The notes under the pieces: model-generated | What the model was told of the DNA's origin: nothing | Databases searched by the model: none | The model's input: the letters and a program-made list of their open reading frames with translations, nothing else | Made by a program: the position numbers and the translations under genes | Shown here: in pieces, positions 1 through 7,306 of the stretch | How the letters are laid out: each line of letters starts with the position of its first letter | Position numbering within the stretch: the stretch's first letter is position 1 | Origin: CADEFQ01 sp050185195 | GTDB lineage: Bacteria; Pseudomonadota; Gammaproteobacteria; Steroidobacterales; Steroidobacteraceae | Assembly (NCBI GenBank): GCA_050185195.1 | Contig: JBFWZQ010000003.1 | Coordinates: forward strand, 1-64,000 | Direction: 5' to 3' | DNA: 64,000 nt

Positions 1-240
1 GATCAGCAATGCGTAGATCGGCATGTCCCGGTCGTAGAAGTAGTAGATCACGCGAACGCCGCCGGACTTGCCCTTGCCTTTCGCCCCGAATCGGACTTTC
101 CGAACTCCACCGGTGCCGACGATCTCATCGCCGGCCAGAGGATGGGTCGCCAGGTACGTGATCAACTCGTCGCGCTCGTCCTGCGTCAGCAGCTTCTCGG
201 CGCGGCGAAGGAACACGGGTGTTTCGACGACCGTTTGCAC
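1..240 (-). CDS. RelE/ParE-family toxin, partial (C-terminus beyond window)
   Basis: The minus strand gives a GTG-started frame whose first 80 residues begin VQTVVETPVFLRRAEKLL and contain GGVRKVRFGAKGKGKSGG followed by RVIYYFYDRD. This is the pattern of RelE/HigB-type mRNA interferases of type II toxin-antitoxin modules, with a basic RKVRFG stretch and a small beta-sheet core. The 3' end runs off the window, and the antitoxin gene, normally just downstream, is not visible. A perfect inverted repeat lies directly upstream and fits an autoregulatory operator. The start is GTG at 240; a nearby ATG inside the palindrome is out of frame. Family is fairly clear; activity cannot be judged from a partial gene. 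Confidence 0.7.
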   Translation of the reverse strand, partial: MQTVVETPVFLRRAEKLLTQDERDELITYLATHPLAGDEIVGTGGVRKVRFGAKGKGKSGGVRVIYYFYDRDMPIYALLI

Positions 241-246
241 GGCTCA

Positions 247-267
247 CTATAACCCATAGGGTTATAG
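247..267. promoter_or_regulatory. Perfect 9-bp inverted repeat upstream of the RelE-type toxin
   Basis: Arms CTATAACCC and GGGTTATAG are separated by three bases and end seven bases before the GTG start of the toxin. TA modules normally repress themselves through such palindromes overlapping the promoter, and the TATAACC core could serve as a -10 region. The operator role is inferred from position and symmetry. Confidence 0.55.
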
Positions 268-329
268 CCTATCAAGCAATTGGCGCGTCCGGTGGGATGG
301 CTCGCGGCTGCGCCGCTCGTCCCTCGCTC

Positions 330-545
330 GCGCTCGGGGCCGCCCGATGTTCGCCGGGCTCGGGAACATACCGGAACAGCGCCAGCCCGGCCTCGTCGAT
401 CAAGCACATCCCATCCAGGAACAGCATGTGGAAGTGGATGTTCAGATTGAGTGCCGAGCCGAGTCGCTGAATCAGCGACACGGCGCCGGTGTGGCCAGCA
501 GCGCCGCGGCCTCGGCCATGCGCCGCGCTCGGGCGGTGGTGGACA
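330..545 (-). pseudogene. IS91-type transposase remnant
   Basis: A minus-strand segment contains GAVSLIQRLGSALNLN followed by IHFHMLFLDG. This is the conserved HUH (His-hydrophobic-His) region of IS91/ISCR-family Y2 transposases. A second piece, RARRMAEAAALLA, matches the segment that lies well upstream of it in intact proteins, but it is in another frame and almost abuts it, so an internal deletion has joined the two. No zinc-binding N-terminus, catalytic tyrosine region or element ends are visible. Boundaries are approximate. The remnant lies against the 5'-truncated higB at 558, so it may mark the event that cut that gene. Confidence 0.65.
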
Positions 546-557
546 CGGCAGGCGTCC

Positions 558-804
558 ATGCAGCGGGCGGGCATTCAGCCCAGGCACGACAAGAAGCTCC
601 GCTCTCAACTGACCTCCCTGGATGCAGTGACGCATCCGCAGAATCTCGCGGCGATCCCAAGCTGGCGCCTGCATGAACTGAAGGGCAATCAGACTGGTCG
701 CTGGTCAATCACGGTCAACGGAAACTGGCGACTGACTTTCAGGTTCGAGGGCGCGGACGTCGTGCTGCTCGACTACGAGGACTATCACCAGAAGAGGCGA
801 CATG
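558..804 (+). pseudogene. higB: HigB-type toxin, N-terminally truncated
   Basis: The frame reads MQRAGIQPRHDKKLRSQL, then WRLHELKG, then WSITVNGNWRLTFRF and ends near DYEDYH. This is the body of a HigB/RelE-type mRNA interferase. Intact relatives start about 15-20 residues earlier with a segment ending in GSKAGIQP. Here the sequence upstream is replaced by transposase-remnant DNA. The frame also lacks the usual stop after DYH and runs on antisense to the arginase remnant, so the 3' end has decayed too. It is followed by an overlapping truncated higA. Product identity is clear; function is probably lost. Confidence 0.7.
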
Positions 805-918
805 AGCCAGATGCAAAACCCCTGCCACCCCGGCGAAGCGCTCAAGGAAGCCTTGAGCCAAATCAGCGTGACCGATGCGGTCAAGCGCCTGGGCGTGGGC
901 CGCGTGGCCCGACAATGA
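802..918 (+). pseudogene. higA: HigA-type antitoxin, truncated after 38 codons
   Basis: Starting at ATG 802 the frame reads MSQMQNPCHPGEALKEALSQ then ISVTDAVKRLGVGRVARQ and stops at TGA 916-918. The NPxHPGE opening and the first half of a helix-turn-helix are typical of HigA (about 95-105 residues), but the recognition helix and the rest are missing. The break point coincides with the 3' part of the neighbouring arginase remnant, so a rearrangement probably removed the C-terminus. It overlaps the 3' end of the higB fragment, the usual higBA arrangement. Confidence 0.7.
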
Positions 919-937
919 CCTGTCGCCGTAGCTGCTA

Positions 938-1724
938 TCAACGCCGCAGGATGGGCAGGCTCGCGAGCGCATCCTTGAGCCGCAGCATGTCCCAGCCGCA
1001 TCGTGCCCTGCACGATGCCCTCGAACGCGCCTTCCGGCGGGTCCGGCTTGTTGAACAGCAGTGGCGAGAAGTGGGCGGCATCGAGTACGTCCAGATCGAA
1101 ATGCACGGCCAGATGAGCGATGCCTTCGGCCTTGATCCAATCCAGGATCGGCTGACTGCTGTCGGCAATGTCGGCCGCCGGTGTGTGGCGGATGCCCAGC
1201 TCCTGAAGGATGCGCCCTTCATCCTGCGTCCAGGCGTTCATGCCCGCGATCATGACGCGCGCCGGATTCAGCTTGCGCTCGACCTCCGCCGTGAATTCTT
1301 CATCGCCACGCCCCAGCAGCATGCCCAGCACGTGGGAATGGGCGTGCGAGAACTCGGCGGCGCTCATGACGTCAGGATGAGCATCGACCCACAACACCCC
1401 GAGCTTTCCTTCGTAGCGGCGATTTAGCCAGGCCATCGGCGCCAGGTCGATGAGGCAATCTCCGCCCAGCGTGACGATGCGCTTCGGCTGGTGCCGCTCG
1501 ATGGCGGCACGCGCGGCGCGCGCCTGGTACAGCAGGACCGTGCGTGCCTTGATGCCGCGCTCGATTTCCAGCGGCTGCTTTCCGGCCGCGGGAATCTCCA
1601 CTGTTTCTTCCAGCCCGTCGTGTGCAGGAGCCAGCCAGCGCAGCAGTTCCGCGCCAAAGCGGTAGACGGGTTCGGCCCCACCCTGCCATTGTGGCATGTT
1701 CAGTCGAAGCGTCTTGGTAGGCAC
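938..1724 (-). pseudogene. Arginase/agmatinase-family hydrolase with internal deletion and frameshift
   Basis: The N-terminal three quarters are well preserved: a GTG start at 1724, LGGDCLIDLAP (equivalent of the GGDH/GGDC metal motif), WVDAHPDVM (DAHxD) and HFDLDVLD (DxDxxD), the manganese ligands of ureohydrolases that make urea from guanidino compounds. After GTMRL the sequence jumps, in another frame, to WDMLRLKDALASLPILRR, which is how family members end. About 40 residues between these points are missing and the reading frame is shifted at the junction near position 1000. The gene is therefore broken, although all three metal motifs remain. Substrate is unknown. Confidence 0.7.
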
Positions 1725-1867
1725 GGGTATTTCCTCATCGGATAGCCGGTTTGTCAGGCAGCGCTACGAGTCCAGTCCGTGGCAGGTTTGACGGCGTTTC
1801 CCGGTTTCTGCGCTTGGTGTTACTGCCATCGGCTGGTTGTGCCTCGAAAGTGGCAACAACATTCGGA

Positions 1868-2161
1868 CTACGCCGCTCGATCACGAAGGCGCGGCAGCCC
1901 TTTGATATTGGCCCCACTTTCCTGCTCGGCCACACGAAGCTCGTAGATCTTCTGCAGGTTCAGCCAGAACTCGGCGCTCGTATCGAAGAAGTGCCCCAGA
2001 CGCAGCGCCGTATCCCCGGTGATCGCACGCTGCCCGTTCAGGATATGCGTGATCCTGTTTGTCGGGACCTTGAGCTGCCGTGCCAGCTCCGCTGCGCTCA
2101 TGTCGTGTGCTTCGAGCTGCTCGGCGAGATGCTCGCCAGGATGAACTGCATGACGCGCCAT
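1868..2161 (-). CDS. higA: HigA-family antitoxin
   Basis: This 97-residue protein starts MARHAVHPGEHLAEQLEAHD and carries an HTH (MSAAELARQLKVPTNRITH, then ILNGQRAITG) and the segment DTALRLGHFFDTSAEFWLNL typical of HigA/VapI antitoxins. It neutralises HigB and represses the operon as a dimer. ATG 2161 is chosen because family members begin at this point; the upstream in-frame codons run back into the higB 3' region. It lies 10 bp downstream of higB, the reversed toxin-first order characteristic of higBA. Length and HTH are complete, unlike the truncated copy at 802-918. Confidence 0.88.
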   Translation of the reverse strand: MARHAVHPGEHLAEQLEAHDMSAAELARQLKVPTNRITHILNGQRAITGDTALRLGHFFDTSAEFWLNLQKIYELRVAEQESGANIKGLPRLRDRAA

Positions 2162-2171
2162 AAGCTCTCCT

Positions 2172-2453
2172 CTAGTGGTAGTCCACCGCTTCAACATTCA
2201 CCGGACCATCTGCTCCTCTGGGCCATTCGAAGCAGATTCGCCACTGGTCATTCACCCGGATGTCGTACTGCCCCTTGCGATCACCCTTCAATGACTCGAG
2301 TCGATTACCCGGGAGATTGAGGTCTTGCAAGGAAAATGCGGCATCCAACTGATCCAGCTTCATTGCGAGCTTGCGTGCGATCCCATCGAATGCCCTGACC
2401 CGCTGTCCTGCCGCAAAGGTGCGCGTTCGCTTGTCACGACAGCTACCGATCAT
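2172..2453 (-). CDS. higB: HigB-family mRNA interferase toxin
   Basis: A 93-residue RelE-superfamily protein. Visible family signatures are RAFDGIARKLAMKLDQL in the N-terminal helices, LPGNRLESLKGDRKGQYDIR and VNDQWRICFEW in the beta-sheet core, and the C-terminal EAVDYH. HigB cleaves mRNA at the ribosome and is held inactive by HigA. ATG 2453 is chosen because it gives the standard length; the frame stays open upstream but that sequence is unrelated. It is first in the operon and higA follows after 10 bp. A small dyad lies just upstream. It appears intact. Confidence 0.87.
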   Translation of the reverse strand: MIGSCRDKRTRTFAAGQRVRAFDGIARKLAMKLDQLDAAFSLQDLNLPGNRLESLKGDRKGQYDIRVNDQWRICFEWPRGADGPVNVEAVDYH

Positions 2454-2481
2454 TCGCGGCCAATTCTTAACGCCGGTATGC

Positions 2482-2498
2482 GTTACGTAAAGCGTAAC
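2482..2498. promoter_or_regulatory. Inverted repeat in the higBA promoter region
   Basis: GTTACG and CGTAAC flank a five-base spacer about 30 bp upstream of the higB start, in the only AT-richer stretch between higB and the next feature. HigA proteins bind such palindromes to repress their operon. The assignment rests on location and symmetry only. Confidence 0.4.
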
Positions 2499-2499
2499 A

Positions 2500-2810
2500 T
2501 ATGCGGCACGAGAGGCCAAACCGGGCGTCGATCGACCGCCCGGTACGCCCGGCGCGGCAGGGTTCAGGAGAGGCCCCATGCGGCCCGCATCGCTCACGCG
2601 AGCGGAGCGGACTTCGGCGTTGGCGCCGAAGAAATAGCGGGCAGCGTTTCATTCAGCCGTAATCACTCCCCAGCGCGCCGACGTACAGGTCATTGGCGTT
2701 GGTCGCCGCTGCACCGACCGCGATCCGGCGATAGCCTTGTTCATGCGCCATCGTTCAATTCAGCCGGATACGCGCCCTGTTCGTCGCACAGCAATGCTGC
2801 GTGTGCGTTG
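2500..2810. other. Stretch with no recognisable gene
   Basis: No frame here has both a convincing start and family resemblance. One short minus-strand frame around 2660-2760 ends GAAATNANDLYVGALGSDYG, which looks protein-like but is too short to assign. The stretch lies between higBA and a TetR remnant and is probably further decayed accessory DNA. Confidence 0.4.
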
Positions 2811-3030
2811 GGATACTTCAAGCTTCTCGGCGACACCCTGTCCGAGATCACCGGCTTATCGCGGAAGGACCCTGCCCTCCTGCGCTGCGTGACCAGCGTC
2901 ATCGCCCCATGCCTGATGATGCTGGTGCTCGACCGGGCTACGCCGAATCCGTTCCGAAATCTGCTCGAGCAGCCCGCCGAGCAAATCAAGAGTCACCTCA
3001 TTCGCGTTGCCCTTGCAGGACTGCGCGAGG
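2811..3030 (+). pseudogene. C-terminal remnant of a TetR/AcrR-type regulator
   Basis: A plus-strand frame reads DTLSEITGLSRKDPALLRCV, then SVIAPCLMMLVLDRATPNPF, and ends near IKSHLIRVALAGL. This resembles the ligand-binding C-terminal domain of TetR regulators with the extended CerR/YbiH-type C-terminus. No DNA-binding N-terminus is present upstream, so only the tail of a gene survives. The frame continues a short way into the 3' end of the convergent kinase gene. The match is from memory of family patterns, so confidence is moderate. Confidence 0.42.
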
Positions 3031-4312
3031 TGAGCGCCTCAGCCGCCGAATCATCCCCGCCCCGCTCGACGGGAAAGACGACCACGAAACGCGCGCCGCC
3101 CTCGGGCGGCGCCTGATACCGGATCGTCGCGCCGTGGCGTGCGGCGATCTGGTGCACGAGGGCAAGACCGAGCCCCCAGCCGCCTGCCTGTTCGCTGCGA
3201 CCCCTGGGCCGATAGAAGGGTTCGAACACCCGCTCGCGCTCGCCCTCGGGAATGCCCGGCCCATGATCGGTCACCGCCAGTTCAACCGCATCGTGGCTTC
3301 GACGCACCTCGACCGAAACCGGCGGAGCGCCGTGGTGCAGCGCGTTCTGGATGAGGTTGCGCAGCAGTCTCGCAACCAGACGAGGGTTGCCGACAATGGT
3401 CGCCGCCTCTCCCGTGACTGCGACTTCATGCCGGGCGGCCTCCTCGGCGGCCAGCGCCAGCAGATCGAGACTTTCCCTGGCACCGTCCTCCCCGACATGG
3501 TTCAGCCGGCTCGCCAGCAGGATTTCCTCGACCAGTTCGTCCAGCTCGACAAGATTGCGCGCGATCTCCTGCTTGCGGTCCTCGGTCGACTCCCTTCCGA
3601 AAAGGTCGATCGCCATCCGCAGGCGCGTGAGTGGAGAGCGCAGTTCGTGGCTTGCATTGGCCAGCAGGGCCCGATGCGCGGTGACCAGCTTCTCGACCTC
3701 GCCGGCGGCCGCGTTGAAGCTTCGGGCGACGGCCGCGACCTCATCGCGTCCCTCGACCGGCACGCGATACTTCAGATGTCCCTCGCCCCAGGTCTCGACG
3801 CCATGGCGCAGGCGCTCCAACCGGCCCGTGAGATGCCGCACCACCGGCCATGCCACGAGCGCGGTGACGCCGGTCACCAGGATGAGCAGGACAAGGGGAT
3901 TGCCTCCCGAGGGGCGGAAGGGAAGCGAGAGCCGGGCCGCAAGAACGCGATCGCCCGGAAGTGCGACGACAAGTCGGGTTCGATCACCTTCGCGCCGCAG
4001 CGTGCGTGACTCCGACGGCAGCCTGAACTCGATCGGAGCTCCGACCGAGTGGATCGGCACGCCTTCGCTCGTGAACACCGTGATGTCGGCATCGAAGGCA
4101 TCGCCGAGCCGGCTCAGCACGATTTGCGTCTCCCTTGCGTCCGCATCGGGCGGCAGCAATGCGGCAAGGATTGCGTCGCGCTGTGTGGAGAATCCGCTCT
4201 GCTCGCCATCCAGCGACAGCCGCACAACCGCGGCGCCCGCAAGCGCCAACGCGAACAGGCTCGCAAGCAGCGTCAGGTAGATCTTCGCAAACAAGCTGCC
4301 GCGCAGGCTCAC
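2993..4312 (-). CDS. Two-component sensor histidine kinase (envelope type)
   Basis: A 439-residue inner-membrane kinase. Membrane helices lie near residues 11-32 and 139-157 and flank a periplasmic sensor domain of about 105 residues. A HAMP linker follows (about 158-211), then the H-box ASHELRSPLTRLR with phospho-accepting His222, the N-box NLIQNALHHG (Asn323), the G1 box DHGPGIP and the G2 box GLGLAL. It should phosphorylate the response regulator encoded three bases upstream. The operon also has a Spy/CpxP-like periplasmic protein, so the arrangement is CpxA/CpxR/CpxP-like and suggests sensing of envelope or metal stress. The exact signal is not deducible and no specific symbol is assigned. 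Confidence 0.9.
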   Translation of the reverse strand: MSLRGSLFAKIYLTLLASLFALALAGAAVVRLSLDGEQSGFSTQRDAILAALLPPDADARETQIVLSRLGDAFDADITVFTSEGVPIHSVGAPIEFRLPSESRTLRREGDRTRLVVALPGDRVLAARLSLPFRPSGGNPLVLLILVTGVTALVAWPVVRHLTGRLERLRHGVETWGEGHLKYRVPVEGRDEVAAVARSFNAAAGEVEKLVTAHRALLANASHELRSPLTRLRMAIDLFGRESTEDRKQEIARNLVELDELVEEILLASRLNHVGEDGARESLDLLALAAEEAARHEVAVTGEAATIVGNPRLVARLLRNLIQNALHHGAPPVSVEVRRSHDAVELAVTDHGPGIPEGERERVFEPFYRPRGRSEQAGGWGLGLALVHQIAARHGATIRYQAPPEGGARFVVVFPVERGGDDSAAEALTSRSPARATRMR

Positions 4313-4315
4313 CGT

Positions 4316-5014
4316 CTATTCACCTTCATCCTGCCGCCGCGCGAAGACATAGCCTGCGCCACGGACGGTGATGATGCGTCGGGGCCTCCTCGGATCATCC
4401 TCGATCGCGGCGCGGATACGCGAGATGTGCACATCGATAGAACGATCGAATGCCTCGCCGCCGTCGCCGCTGAAGCGGTCCATGAGCTGCTCGCGCGTCA
4501 TGGTGCGGCCGGCGTTCTGCGCCAGCGCGACGAGGATGTCGAACTGGTGGCCGGTCATGTCGCAGTCCTTGCCGTCGATCCTCGCCACGCGTGAGCCGGG
4601 ATCGATCTCGAGCCTGCCGAAACGCATGATCCCCTCCCGCGTGGCAGCGCCCGTCCTGCGACGCAGGATGGCCTTGAGTCGGGCGAGGAGTTCGCGCGGG
4701 TTGAAGGGCTTCGGCAGATAGTCGTCCGCGCCCAGTTCGAGCCCCACGATGCGGTCGGTTTCCTCACCCTTGGCGGTGAGCATCAGGATCGGGACATCGG
4801 ACATCGCCCGGATGCGCCGGCAGGTTTCAAAGCCGTCGAAATCGGGCAGCATCACATCGAGAATGACGGCGTCGGGGGGATTGCGCCCCAACGCCGTCAG
4901 ACCGCTCTGGGCGGTGGCCGCAAGCTCGACAGAGAAGCCACTTCCGGAAAGGTAGTCGCGCAGCATGGCGGAGAGCCTCGTATCGTCGTCAACGATCAGG
5001 ATTTTCTCCGCCAT
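4316..5014 (-). CDS. OmpR-family response regulator
   Basis: This 232-residue protein starts MAEKILIVDDDTRLSAMLRD. The receiver domain shows the acidic pair Asp10-Asp11, phospho-acceptor Asp53 in ILDVMLPDFDG, Thr80 and Lys102. The C-terminal winged helix (about 130-228) has the OmpR/PhoB pattern ending RIITVRGAGYVFA. ATG 5014 is preferred over an upstream in-frame start at 5044 because receiver domains begin at this point. It is flanked by the Spy-like gene (36 bp upstream) and the kinase (3 bp downstream), clearly one operon. The order Spy-like, regulator, kinase suggests that the regulator controls its own periplasmic accessory protein. Confidence 0.92.
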   Translation of the reverse strand: MAEKILIVDDDTRLSAMLRDYLSGSGFSVELAATAQSGLTALGRNPPDAVILDVMLPDFDGFETCRRIRAMSDVPILMLTAKGEETDRIVGLELGADDYLPKPFNPRELLARLKAILRRRTGAATREGIMRFGRLEIDPGSRVARIDGKDCDMTGHQFDILVALAQNAGRTMTREQLMDRFSGDGGEAFDRSIDVHISRIRAAIEDDPRRPRRIITVRGAGYVFARRQDEGE

Positions 5015-5050
5015 GCCACGTGTTCTCCGTTTCGCCTGATCCACCCGGAC

Positions 5051-5560
5051 TCAGCGCCAGTGCCGGCCACGCTCCTCGGCGAGCTTGACCAATTCCGCGC
5101 GCTGCGCCGGTGTCAGCACTTCGGCCGCATCGAGCGCCGCCTTCGTCAGCGTCTTCGAAGCCCCGTCGATGGCCGCGATCCGTTCGGCGCGCAGCGCCTC
5201 GAAGGCTTCCCGATCGATGCTCGCTGCACCCAGGAGTCCCGCCACGCTCTCGCGCGTATCGCGGAACTCGCGGAACACCGGCCTGACTTCGGAACGCGCG
5301 TCGTCGATGATGGCCCAGATCTGCTTCTCCTGCTCGGCCGTGGCATCCACGGAGGCCAGGACGCGCTCAAGCCCGCGCTCTCCGAAACCCGGCCCGTGGA
5401 AGCCTCCGGCGGCGAAGCCTCCCGGACCACCCCGCCCGCTCAGGGCGCAAGTGATGCCGACTGCTCCGACCACCAGGAGTGCGAACACTCCGGCTGCGAT
5501 GAACTTCCTCGCCCGGCGAGGCCTCTTGCAAGTCTGCTGCTGCTGACTATTCTCTTCCAT
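5051..5560 (-). CDS. Spy/CpxP-type periplasmic protein
   Basis: 169 residues: a basic N-terminus, one hydrophobic segment at about 20-40 (signal or anchor), a Gly-rich linker (about 43-60), then a helical domain with paired LTxxQ-like elements (DATAEQEKQIW and LTPAQRAELVKLAEERG). This is the layout of Spy/CpxP and related heavy-metal resistance proteins, which act as periplasmic chaperones or as inhibitors of the cognate sensor kinase. The start is ATG 5560 with AAGGAG about six bases upstream. It is the first gene of the two-component operon. Unlike CpxP, it seems to keep a membrane anchor. Confidence 0.75.
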   Translation of the reverse strand: MEENSQQQQTCKRPRRARKFIAAGVFALLVVGAVGITCALSGRGGPGGFAAGGFHGPGFGERGLERVLASVDATAEQEKQIWAIIDDARSEVRPVFREFRDTRESVAGLLGAASIDREAFEALRAERIAAIDGASKTLTKAALDAAEVLTPAQRAELVKLAEERGRHWR

Positions 5561-5695
5561 TGAAATGCTCCTTGACCACGTGCGGCTGGATTGCCGCGAT
5601 GAGGTCAGGCTAAAGGAGGACTGTTTCCCTCCTTGCGGCTCAATATGAAGAAATGTGAATGCAGGAATGCCGGGGCAACGCGCCATCGCGCCCTC

Positions 5696-5899
5696 TCACA
5701 AGCTCCTGCTGATGGTGAAACTGCCGTAGATCGGCCGCTCGCGCTGCCCCTCGAATTCCCGCGTGCGAAAGTACCGGGCGACGAAACCATAACCGGCCTC
5801 GAAGACGAAGGGCGTCTTGTCGACGCTGTGACTGGATTTGAAAGTATTGCCATCGAGCGTGATATCCCGCAGCCCCCAGCCGATGCGCCATTCCAGGGC
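5696..5899 (-). pseudogene. C-terminal remnant of an LpxR-like (DUF2219) outer-membrane protein
   Basis: The minus-strand frame contains DITLDGNTFKSSHSVDKTPF and ends RTREFEGQRERPIYGSFTIS before a stop. The LDGNTFxxSxSVDK and REFEGQ motifs are those of the last beta-strands of LpxR-type lipid A 3'-O-deacylases. The rest of the roughly 300-residue barrel is absent upstream, where a deleted vapC is found instead. The remnant probably has no function. Confidence 0.5.
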
Positions 5900-5918
5900 G
5901 CCCGCGAGGTGCCCCGCC

Positions 5919-6206
5919 CTATGCGTCCTTCCAGGGGTTGATGACATTCACACCGGCCGCTTCATGGGGCGATGTGTCGCGTGATGCCACGATGAAGCCC
6001 CGCGATGCCGCAACGGCCGCGATGTAGTCGAGCATGTTCTTGCGCTTGCCGGCCGGCAGCGCACGGATGCCGAACAGCAACTCGGCCAGCGTGACGCTCG
6101 AGAGATACAGGGTTTCCGCCGCCTGGTCATTCAGCCATACCCTCACGGCCGCGTCGGACTCCGGCTTCATCGCCTCGGAAACGACGTTGGTATCCAGGAC
6201 GATCAT
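5919..6206 (-). pseudogene. vapC: VapC/FitB-type PIN toxin with in-frame internal deletion
   Basis: The N-terminus MIVLDTNVVSEAMKPESDAA, with the first PIN acidic residue (LDTN), and TLAELLFGIRALPAGKRKNM are intact. The end, SRGFIVASRDTSPHEAAGVN then VINPW, is also normal. Between them the sequence goes straight from NMLDY to IAAVAASRG, so about 40 residues of a usual 135-140 residue PIN protein are missing, including the segment that normally supplies the central acidic residues of the active site. The reading frame survives, but the four-acid RNase site does not. It lies directly next to a similarly deleted antitoxin gene. Confidence 0.7.
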
Positions 6207-6314
6207 TCAGTCGAAACGCAACGGTTTGGCCGGCGTCTTGTCGCGCACTTCCGCTTCCGTGCTGCGGCCGTGCCAGGCCGCCCGCACGCGCAAAGCGTGA
6301 TGCACGTCATCCAC
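6207..6314 (-). pseudogene. vapB: FitA/VapB-type antitoxin remnant
   Basis: The minus-strand frame reads VDDVHHALRVRAAWHGRSTE then AEVRDKTPAKPLRFD and stops directly before the vapC start. The first part is the ribbon-helix-helix region of FitA-like antitoxins (normally preceded by a short MxxxxIRNLD strand, absent here). The second part is the toxin-binding tail. The roughly 35 residues that normally separate them are missing, so this gene too carries an internal deletion. It ends 10 bp from the stop of the LysR gene, which may have replaced the original 5' end. Confidence 0.55.
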
Positions 6315-6324
6315 GCAAGCGCTT

Positions 6325-7218
6325 TCAGCCCTGGTATCGCAGCGCGTCGCGGAGCAACGTGAAAGCCGGTGACGCCTGCCGCCGGCTCGGGTAGTAGAGG
6401 TGGTATCCGGGAAACGGTTCGCACCAGTCCGCAAGCACGCGAACCAGCCGCCCTTTCGCGACCTGTGCCTGCACCAGGTCTTCCGGCAAGTAGGCCAGCC
6501 CGAGTCCCTTGAGCGCGGCATCGAGGCGCAGGGCGATGTTGTTGAACACCAACTGGCCTTCCACGCGGACATTCAGTTCCTTGCCCTTCTTCTCGAACTC
6601 CCAGGCGAAAATGCCGCCGTAAGTCGGCATGCGGAGGTTGATGCAGTTGTGCCCGGTCAGATCGTGTGGGGTTTTCGGCTGAGGGTGCCGCTTGAAGTAA
6701 TCCGGTGAGCCGACGACAGCCATGCGCATGTCGGGCCCCACGCGTACCGCGATCATGTCCTTGGCGACCTGCTCGCCCAACCGGACACCGGCGTCGAAAT
6801 TCGCCGCCACGATATCCGTCAAGCCGTAGTCCACGATGATTTCGATGTGGAGATCGGGGTTGTCGGGCAACAGTTTCTCGAGCACCGGTTGCAGGACCGA
6901 AATCGCTGCGTGCTCGCCGGTGGTGATGCGCAGCTTGCCGACAGGCTTGTCGCGGAACTCGCTGAGCAGGGCGAGCTCGTTGTTGATCTCCTCGAACCGG
7001 GGCGCGACCACCTTGAGCAGATGTTCGCCCGCTACCGTGGGCGAGACGCTGCGGGTCGTGCGCGCCAGCAGCCGGACGCCCAACTGATCTTCGAGCTGGC
7101 GCATGGACCGGCTCAATGCCGGTTGCGACATGCCGAGCTTCGCCGCGGCGCGGGTGAAACTGCGCTCGCGGGCGACCACCGAAAAGATCGCGAGCTGGTC
7201 GTAGCTCTCCGTGGGCAT
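6325..7218 (-). CDS. LysR-family transcriptional regulator
   Basis: 297 residues. The N-terminal winged HTH (SFTRAAAKLGMSQPALSRSM, then RQLEDQLGVRLLARTTRSV) is followed by a periplasmic-binding-protein-like effector domain (about 92-297). It is divergent from the aldo/keto reductase gene with 88 bp between the starts, the standard LysR arrangement, so it probably controls that gene and the flavodoxin behind it. Similar LysR-reductase pairs belong to the YafC/DmlR-like group, often linked to quinone or electrophile responses; that link is inference. ATG 7218 gives the normal length. Confidence 0.88.
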   Translation of the reverse strand: MPTESYDQLAIFSVVARERSFTRAAAKLGMSQPALSRSMRQLEDQLGVRLLARTTRSVSPTVAGEHLLKVVAPRFEEINNELALLSEFRDKPVGKLRITTGEHAAISVLQPVLEKLLPDNPDLHIEIIVDYGLTDIVAANFDAGVRLGEQVAKDMIAVRVGPDMRMAVVGSPDYFKRHPQPKTPHDLTGHNCINLRMPTYGGIFAWEFEKKGKELNVRVEGQLVFNNIALRLDAALKGLGLAYLPEDLVQAQVAKGRLVRVLADWCEPFPGYHLYYPSRRQASPAFTLLRDALRYQG

Positions 7219-7306
7219 TCATGCGTCCCCGTTATGAACCAATTCCGATTATGCCACCTAGTGCCGGGAATGGATCGAGCCTAGATTGGTCCCCACGGAG
7301 GACACC

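Noticed and set aside
489..1427. One 312-codon gene across higB and the arginase region
   Set aside because: Only the HigB segment shows family patterns. The rest runs antisense to the arginase-family remnant and reflects loss of the higB stop.
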